64,000 bases of DNA. Source: Symsagittifera roscoffensis (lineage: Eukaryota > Xenacoelomorpha > Acoela > Convolutidae). The stretch is from assembly GCF_963678635.1 (NCBI RefSeq), contig NC_087063.1, forward strand, positions 70,145,617-70,209,616, read 5' to 3'. The notes under the pieces are model-generated. The model was not told the origin of the DNA and searched no databases. It worked only from the letters and a program-made list of their open reading frames with translations. Every line of letters begins with the position of its first letter. The first letter of the stretch is position 1. Shown here in pieces: positions 58,001-64,000 of this stretch. The position numbers and the translations under genes were made by a program.

Positions 58001-61000
58001 GACGCCGAACGTCGGTTTTCTCAAAACCGGGAGACGCAACGCGATATCCGAAATTCTGTAGATCATATTCGAGAGAAATTGTCCACCGCAAAGGGAGGGC
58101 AAAGTCGTCTCAAATCAAACAGGCCGCAAAAGCAATCGTTGCCGGGTCGAAACCACGAAGTTGACAGTATAGCTGAATCGTTGGAAAATGTGAGAGACAC
58201 AATTAAAAGTATCTACAGTGAAATCGGTGAAGATACTGACACCCGACAAGTGTTGCGAGAAATGGAAGAATCAGATTTCAACAAAACTGTCCAAGAAAAA
58301 ATGACGCCGACAAATACTCGGGTCGGTCCCTATCAGTCTGCGACTTACCATCCGTCGGAAGAAGACGACGCTTCGGATGACGACATACCGACTCGAAAAG
58401 ATATCAAAAGGTCATCGCAGTCGCTGATCGATTTAAAGAACAGTCGACGGCCGAATAAGAAACCTATGAAGCGATTCAGATAAAAAATAGACCTTGTTCA
58501 GAAAACATAGAAGCCCTAAAAGAAAAGTTCAATAAATATTATTATTTTTTTTGCATTACATTTTGACAGTTTAAAAGAAAGAATATTATGTTTTCTCATT
58601 TGTTTTTTATTTTTATATTTATATTCTGCAGCGGATTAGTCGATAAAAAACTTTGAGCACATCAATCTTTTTTATAACAAACAGTACAATTAAATTGTTT
58701 CAAACTTTACTTATACCCCATTTTACTTATACCCATTCTTATACAATAAATTTAAATCAGTTATCGAGGTTGACGTTTGATGTTTTTATTCCGACCATTT
58801 GAAAAATGGGGAGGAACTTTTTATTCGTTTTAGTTTTTTTCTTCTTTTTTGTTTGCCACGCAAAATTAGGTACCACAATAAATCATCGGACTGGATTGAG
58901 TGATATATCGTTTTAAAGCTCTTTGAAAAACCGGTTTGAAGTTTTGCTTTAGCTTCGAGCTAATAAGGTGAGCATCCAGTCTTACAATAGCTTATTTATT
59001 CTTCATTGAAGCCAAGAAAACTTAGTTTCATGCGAGTAAAGTTAGTTTTTGGAGCTTTAAGCGTCATTTTGCTCATCAAAAACTTCGAAAATTAAAATTT
59101 TTGAAAAAATTAAACCGTTTTTTGTTTAAATTTTTTTTGCTACAGAAACTGTTTTCTAATCGGCCTATTTTACTAATAAAGTCGAATATGTCTAATTTAT
59201 ATTTTTTTGTTCAGATGTTCAGAATTTTTAGGACTATGGTCGGAACATTCTGTGATACACAGTTCCTTGTTAAAATCGACAGCAGTTGAAAATCCGGTGT
59301 AGAAAACTTACTCACACAAAAACTTGATTTCAAGATCCTTTTAAACGTTTCATATGTTGATTTTTAAATGAATACCAATCTCCGTGATTTTTGGGAAGCG
59401 GTGGTAAACTTTAAAACCCAGCCCAGAAAACAAACAAAAAAAATTGCCGGTATTTCTTTAACAGGGGTACAACAGCGGCTCGCCATGATGAGCTGTACTG
59501 CTCGTATGTTGGTCCTTTCCCTCGTGGATAAATGGTCTTAAATCTTTTGAAATATAATTCATATTTTGTAGGCCTGCGCGTACAACCTGCTGACGAATGA
59601 GGCGTACGTGGACCTAGTAACGTGTATGATGGGAACAGGAGGAAGTATCCAGGCGACCTACGACAGCTGGCTGTACTGCAGCACAGTGAACAGAATAGAC
59701 TACGACATGATCTATAGCTGCTATTCGGGCGAGGATGGAGGTATTGACTTGGTGAATATGGAGCTGATGGCCGAGTTCAATAGACACACTTTCATACCCT
59801 GGCTCGAATTGAACAAAGTTGGTATTTTTCATTCAATTTTTGTTGCTTGAATTTTTTTCGGCTTTTAGTTTTCCTTTTCCCACCACCTGCAATTTTTTTA
59901 GAGTAATTTTTCTGTTCACATTGTCGGGTTGTTATAAAATTTGGCATAGGGACTAATTGAGCCATGACAAATATATTTAGTCTTCATACTCAAAATTGTA
60001 AAACCAGTCGTTACACCTTGAAATCCATGCTTATATGCGAGGTGGGGGGAAGGAAAAAGAGCCACTTTTTCTCGGTTGAAACCACATTGGCATAACTGAT
60101 TAAGTGTAAAAGAGAAAGAATTAATTTCTCTGATCCAATATAAACACATTTCTGATAAACACACTTCATCTAAATTCGACACATTTTTAAGTCAACATTG
60201 AACGGGAGCAACACTTAAAGGACCCTCGGGTCGTCAGATAATGCCCTTGAGTTTCTGAACATCAATGGGAAATAAGTTGGATTAATCTAAACAAATTTTA
60301 TGAAATCATACATTTTTTTTTCGACAGTTAGCTTGTTAGATTCCAACATTTGAACAAAAAAGTTTTGAGCTGTTATTATTTGAGCTGTTATTATTTATTT
60401 AGGTCGCTGTTATTATTTATTTGAGCTGTTATTATTTATTTAGGTCGTGATGGTTTTTTTTTTCATTTTTTTTTTCAGGAAAAAATGCTAAACTTCTTTC
60501 AAGTTGACTTTTGATTTTTTTGCGGTTTTCTTTTGATTTCTTTTAACTTTACATCATTTCTTTTGTTAAAAAGAGGGCAAATTCCAAGCAGCAAAAGTGT
60601 AAAGAATTACTTCTAGTTTCAAAATGGATTCTAATTTTCAACTGAATTCCGAGCAAAATAATAAAAACTACCTATTGATGTATTTTCTTTAAATGGGATA
60701 ACTTTAAGAAAAAGTGCGAAAGTTTCTTGAAAGTCACAGAGCTTTAATGTGATATCTTTTGCTTCGAAATTTGATAGTTAAAAATGACGAAAGTAGAAAA
60801 AAATTTGTTTCTGATATTTGGAGTATAAGCTTTAAATCTGAATTTGATTGAATCAGTGATATTTAGAATAAGCCATAAAGGTCACTAATAATTGGTTCAT
60901 TTAAAACTTTCAATTTGGCAAATTGATCCTCTCGATAAAAAAATTTTTTCTTCTAAACATTCTTATTGGTACAAAAAATTGAAAGGAAGTTTTCTTTGCT

Positions 61001-61162
61001 TGGCTACCATTAATCTTAGTCTTACGATCTCCATATAATATATACTTTTTTCAGAATTCCAACTCTACAGTGCAGTCGATGGGTCTGGACCCCTCTGGTT
61101 TTGTGCAACTTCTCTGCGCCGAACTGTGCGAGCCAGTTAGACCTAGCATTTGCACCCAGTAA
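55055..61162 (+). CDS. GILT: GILT-like thiol reductase, five exons
   Basis: Coding exons 55055-55087, 55469-55687, 56443-56520, 59572-59817 and 61055-61162 join in phase 0 at every junction, with GT-AG introns, to give 227 residues. The family reduces disulfides in lysosomes or is secreted. Visible features are a signal peptide (MMFSCVVAALLVFL), the thioredoxin-like strand LTVFFEAG with active-site motif C51-P-D-S54, LIPWGNAK, a degenerate GILT signature SQHGMQEVRSN ending in C112, then LVTCMM, SCYSGEDGG, FIPWLELN and a C-terminal CAELCEPVRPSIC. The second active-site Cys is Ser (CXXS instead of CXXC), and two Cys of the CQHGX2ECX2N signature are replaced. It is probably a divergent, perhaps non-reductase member. 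Intron 2 carries a hAT-like MITE and intron 3 a whole gene. In-frame Met codons upstream (for example 54959) leave the start slightly uncertain. Confidence 0.88.
55469..55687 (+). CDS. GILT: GILT-like exon 2 (active site)
   Basis: Preceded by the acceptor TTTCTTTTCAG, it carries NETC, the CPDS active site and LIPWGNAK. I end it at AAA (55687) before GTTGGT because exon 4 ends the same way (AAA before GTTGGT) and this keeps phase 0. Confidence 0.85.
55780..55935. repeat. GAGCGGTTT repeat and hairpin in intron 2
   Basis: Many copies of GAGCGGTTT or its complement AACCGCTC are packed here. Positions 55840-55867 pair perfectly with 55885-55912 to form a 28-bp stem. It is a small palindromic minisatellite. 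Confidence 0.8.
56016..56380. mobile_element. hAT-like MITE in GILT intron 2
   Basis: The 349-bp element 56024-56372 begins CAGGGCGGATTTAAG and ends CTAGATCCGCCCCTG. It is flanked by TCTTTAAT / TCTTTAAC (7 of 8 bases). The interior matches 51191-51622, including GATTCGACCCCCTGCCGACC. It is a second member of the same family. Confidence 0.85.
56443..56520 (+). CDS. GILT: GILT-like exon 3
   Basis: Flanked by the acceptor TTTGGCTTTCAG and the donor GTTAGT, it encodes 26 residues with the SQHGMQEVRSN relic of the GILT signature. Confidence 0.85.
56786..58483 (+). CDS. ODAD3: ODAD3/CCDC151-like outer dynein arm docking protein
   Basis: Single-exon gene for 565 residues, close to the family's usual length of about 600. 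I chose the ATG at 56786 (context GAAGATGG) over the in-frame ATG at 56726, because the extra 20 residues are hydrophobic and unlike the family. It is almost entirely charged coiled coil. The N-terminal block KIQLIEGDRRAFIESS (about 26-41), the VFKGHDMKKEAFKNK block (about 93-107) and the segment near FFFKIVQSLREEN (about 194) match my knowledge of ODAD3. The C-terminus is Ser/Arg/Asp-rich. The family anchors outer dynein arms to ciliary doublet microtubules. AATAAA occurs at 58531-58536. It sits on the same strand inside intron 3 of the GILT-like gene. The lack of introns suggests a retrocopy that kept an intact ORF. Confidence 0.85.
   Translation: MASKKKSKSKQDKDEIGEEIAELVAKIQLIEGDRRAFIESSDFTSKSNDAKISALRAENKELANKFRKSTTCDDETLNKVFKGHDMKKEAFKNKEPDDTIDELHNKKCDQIKKLNYAQYLTKKKDKELSDLVERMKKLHEIADRSNRRDALPTSQKSKNRMIQTDIEKYKLRNTEVDEVQNFFFKIVQSLREENKMYLTNLEDLDNQIEENEDELRGLQDLHRDAEQSKEFAKMDLQMQDQKAQGAKKIREKQKSNLKRVSDKRESELEHLEGLVQEEQRAGANHFDEDLEERKKTNWTKAEETEQRLSNIEKVNQRVKDKTGLYSNEDAINHFKSQYDTKDALESQIDKNSEDINDMRSRKQSLRDTYEELRYMDDMASNRVSVVGSEDEYSDENYDFDKARISDAERRFSQNRETQRDIRNSVDHIREKLSTAKGGQSRLKSNRPQKQSLPGRNHEVDSIAESLENVRDTIKSIYSEIGEDTDTRQVLREMEESDFNKTVQEKMTPTNTRVGPYQSATYHPSEEDDASDDDIPTRKDIKRSSQSLIDLKNSRRPNKKPMKRFR
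58531..58536 (+). promoter_or_regulatory. Polyadenylation signal of the nested ODAD3-like gene
   Basis: AATAAA lies 48 bp after the stop codon, followed by a T-rich stretch. Confidence 0.6.
58776..59252. repeat. Possible short TIR element in GILT intron 3
   Basis: TTGATGTTTTTATTCCGACC at the left and GGTCGGAACATTC at the right are roughly complementary. The same left block is found just outside the retrotransposon at 46985. Related GGTCGGAACATTCTGTG occurs at about 28237. The case rests on short matches. Confidence 0.35.
59572..59817 (+). CDS. GILT: GILT-like exon 4
   Basis: Acceptor ATATTTTGTAG, donor GTTGGT. It encodes 82 residues including ACAYNLLTNEAYVDLVTCMM, SCYSGEDGG and FIPWLELNK, the best conserved GILT stretch. 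Confidence 0.88.
60368..60448 (+). repeat. GAGCTGTTATTATTTATTT minisatellite in intron 4
   Basis: Four imperfect copies of a unit built from GAGCTGTTATTATTT and TTTAGGTCG. Confidence 0.8.
61055..61162 (+). CDS. GILT: GILT-like exon 5 and stop
   Basis: Preceded by the acceptor TACTTTTTTCAG, it encodes 35 residues ending CEPVRPSICTQ and TAA. The cysteine spacing matches the C-terminal end of GILT proteins. No AATAAA is seen in the next 150 bp. Confidence 0.85.
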   Translation, partial: NSNSTVQSMGLDPSGFVQLLCAELCEPVRPSICTQ

Positions 61163-64000
61163 CAAAAGATCCCAGAGACTGAAAATCGTCATATACTTTA
61201 TACAGTCATCATCAGCAGAAGAAAGCTTCCCTGCTTTTCAAACTAAAATCTATTTAATTTAATTCGATGAATGTTGCAAAATAACCCGATATGAAGAATT
61301 TTGATATATTTCACCAAGAGCAACTTTGTTTCAGATGATCTATTTAAATTTTCAGGAAAAAAATTGAGATTCAGGTCAACTAAAATCACAGATTGTTTCA
61401 TTTACCGCATACAATGCTGGATTTTTAGTGTAAAAACCCGGGGAAAAAAGGCCTCAACACGGTTTTACTATGTGTAATTTGAACAAGGCTGCTCGTATAT
61501 CAGGGCAAAACCCTGAACGTTCCGACTGCCCTTTAATCTGTCGAATTATTTTTGTGAAGAAAATTCACAAAGTGTAAAAATTGGAGAGCAACTTTGTTTC
61601 AGATGATTTATTTAAATTTTCAGGAAATAAATTGAGAATCAGATCAACTAAAATCACAGAATGTTTCATTTACCGTATGCAGTGCAGGATTTCTAGTGTA
61701 AAAAAAACCGGAAAAAAAGAAAAATGCCTCAAAACTGTTTTCCCAGATGTAATTTGAACAAGACTGCTCGTCTATTAATGCAAAACCTTGAACGTTCCGA
61801 CTGCCCCATAATCTGCCGAATTGATTTTGTAAAAAAAATTAGGCGAATTGTAAAAATTGAAAAAAAAATCGAAACGAAATTATTATGACCATTATAGCTT
61901 GCGTCAGTTCAATTTAGGTTGGTTTCGTAGTGCGGGATGTAAATCGCGTTACGGTTTCAGCATCAAAAATAAAACCTTCGCATCGCGCTTGATTTAGACC
62001 AGAGCATGATTAAATTGATAAATTTCAAACTTTCATACTTTTGCAAAAAAAATGCTCGAAAGTAAATTATCTGTTCAAGATTAATGAATGCATTAAGCTT
62101 TTTTCTTATTTTTTGTAGAACTTTTTTAAGATATACTCAAATTAAAAACAAGAGTGCTTACATCAGGGTAGATACCCGTTTGTTACGCATGTCATTTAAA
62201 AAGCCTGAAATGATTGATGGTAAGATTTTAGAAATATTTTCTAAAAAAGAAAAAAAAAACACTGCATCTGTTTACCTGTTTCTGCATCTACTTACACGTT
62301 CCTAGATTTGTTAGCGTGGATTTATCCAATTTGGGACCCATATTGCGACTTTGCCTGACCCATATTGTGACTTTGCGCAATCTATATTGTGTTTTGCGTA
62401 TGTTGCGACTTTGCGAAAAGGTTCGAAAATGTGTGTTTTGTGTATTGTAAGCAGATTCCGCAACAAGGCCGCTCTCTTCGTTCTTCCTTTGTTCTTTCGT
62501 TTTCTTTGATTGTTCGACAAAATTTTAACCGGTTTAAAAACTTGTCTCTTGATTCCAGAGACCTATAAACAAAAAGTTAGGCGCCTATCCAGTGCACAGT
62601 TTGGCCTTGTAATGCGGGTGCGCTATTAACCCAAAATCAGTGGTTGTAAATTTTTCAGCAAAGTTAAAATCAGTTAGACAAACCAAATTGTCGTTTTATT
62701 GTGAATGCCGGTTGAGGAGAACGCATGGCTGAAACTTAGCTCTAGAAAATAAATACAAACACTTTAAATACTCTTTATTAAATACTAACATTAGTTTTGT
62801 AGTTGATGAAATATGATGTAATTCAAAAAAACGGGTCATTTATACGAAAGAGAGCAACTGGAGATGCATTTAAAATGATAATTGGCCACATTAAAAGATT
62901 AGTTTATGTTTAATTCCATGCCCTTATGCGAACTGGAAAAAAAATAACTGAGATTTAAGCTAACAGATATAACCATAATTTGGAGTCCTAAAATTAAAAG
63001 TACACCTCAAAAGCGAAAGTGTTATAACAATATTTTCAATGGGGAGAAGCGGCCCGTTCGTTTTTGAAACCGCTAAGTGATCAGTCGTCAAAAAAACTGC
63101 CTTTTTGTGATTAAAGGCTACCTGAAAATTTAAGTTAAGTGAAATGCATTTTTAAACAGAAAAATAATCAAAAAATTTTCAAGTATGATTTATCTTAGGG
63201 TTATACTGATGAATGAAGGTTTTCAACTTTTTAAACCATTTTTAGTCGCACTGAGCAGCACTTTTAAATGGAAATAGAATCTAGTAGATACAATGGAAAT
63301 CTGATTTGGGGAAATCTGATTAAGTGTTACTCAAATATGTAGGTGTAGAAATGTATTTTGAAACAGAGAAACATTTTATTGAAAAATAAAAGAAGAATTT
63401 ATCTTAATTCTATAAAAGTATGCTGATCAAAAACATTTTAGTCGTTTTTTAGTCTGGCACTAAGTTAGATCCACTTATGAAAAAGCGTTAACCAAAATTT
63501 TTTTTGTGAATTTTGATTTGCTTCAATTTTGTCAAAAGCTCAAGAAATCTGTTTCCGATTTCTAAGACATAAAAAAATATGATTGCTTTCGACATCGATT
63601 CCAATTTGCTAGTTTTAGTGTCTTTCTACAACAAAAAACACTTTGCATGCTTATTTTATATATCAAATGAATAACATCAATTTAACATTAGGCCTAATGT
63701 TTAAGGGTGATAAAGAGCAAGGATCAAAACGTCTGAGATCAACGTTTATAAAGACTTGGATCAAAACATCTAAGAATCATTCAGAACGACCATCGAATAA
63801 TCTAAATTCTTGAATATTGACTGTCTGTTAATTTTCTGTAACTAATCACAGGCTAATAATTGTTCTCTGCTCATGTACGTAAAATTTTATTTGTCTTTTT
63901 GTTTCGAAGAACCTAAAAATCGGGAAGGGACGATGGCGCAGGGTGCGTTTGCTTCAGCTATTTCATATAAACCTCTCAAATTAAAATAATCACTATCAAA
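61163..64000. other. Gene-free 3' flank
   Basis: Contains a 268-bp tandem duplication (61317-61858) and TTGCGACTTTGCG motifs (62343-62420). At the very end, about 63926-63960, a tRNA-like A-box context (GATGGCGCAGGG) appears, but no B-box is visible. ORFs at 62084-62305 and 62311-62520 are not supported. Confidence 0.5.
61317..61858 (+). repeat. Two-copy tandem repeat, about 270-bp unit
   Basis: The block from GAGCAACTTTGTTTCAGATG to the GTAAAAATTG tail occurs at 61317-61584 and 61585-61858. Both contain the dispersed motif ACGTTCCGACTGCCC. Confidence 0.9.

Noticed and set aside
57336-58102. Minus-strand ORFs inside the ODAD3-like gene
   Set aside because: They are antisense shadows of a long, compositionally biased coiled-coil ORF.
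59608-59832. ORFs overlapping GILT exon 4 extending past the splice site
   Set aside because: The + frame reads through the GTTGGT donor into intron, and the minus frame is a shadow. Exon 4 ends at 59817.
63926-63960. Possible tRNA-like head at the window end
   Set aside because: GATGGCGCAGGG fits an A-box, but the following sequence forms no tRNA arms and no B-box appears before the window ends.

Overview
The window looks like a repeat-dominated, AT-rich genome of an invertebrate metazoan. The only two host genes I can support are at the right end. They are a five-exon, GT-AG-spliced GILT (gamma-interferon-inducible lysosomal thiol reductase) relative, and an intronless ODAD3/CCDC151-like outer dynein arm docking factor nested on the same strand in GILT intron 3. 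ODAD3 implies an organism with motile cilia. The phylum cannot be fixed from the sequence. A tunicate-like genome with env-bearing Ty3 elements is one guess, held weakly.

Layout. 1-29116 holds no convincing gene. It is a mosaic of inverted repeats, tandem segmental duplications (units of about 2.05 kb at 2385-6490 and about 2.4 kb at 19944-24856), two long foldback structures (about 11990-16185 and 16985-19960), a near-perfect 694-bp palindrome bounded by TTAA (8137-8830), and old LTR remnants (4260-4437, 6309-6705). 29117-46982 is one complete, minus-strand, 17.9-kb Ty3/gypsy-type retrotransposon with 410-bp TG...CA LTRs differing at 3 positions and flanked by a 4-bp TTTT duplication. 46983-54543 is again repetitive: hAT-like miniature elements, a GGGTTGACC-ended element family, and a roughly 2.9-kb duplication. 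55055-61162 is the GILT gene with the nested ODAD3 gene. 61163-64000 is repetitive or featureless.

The retrotransposon, read on the minus strand, runs 5' LTR, candidate primer-binding site, repeat-bearing leader, a basic 155-residue ORF, a very long Gag-protease ORF (1404 residues), +1 frame RT-RNase H interrupted by one in-frame TAA, integrase in another frame, two tiny hydrophobic ORFs coupled by an ATGA overlap, a 391-codon open frame with no ATG, GTG or TTG codon, a signal-peptide ORF, a cysteine-containing env-like ORF, a 382-residue 3' ORF, and the 3' LTR. Several frame changes fall at homopolymer runs. They could be mutations, assembly errors or real recoding, and the sequence alone cannot decide.

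The most interesting content is the accessory/env module between integrase and the 3' LTR, which is larger and more complex than in ordinary Ty3/gypsy elements. The nested ODAD3-in-GILT arrangement comes next.
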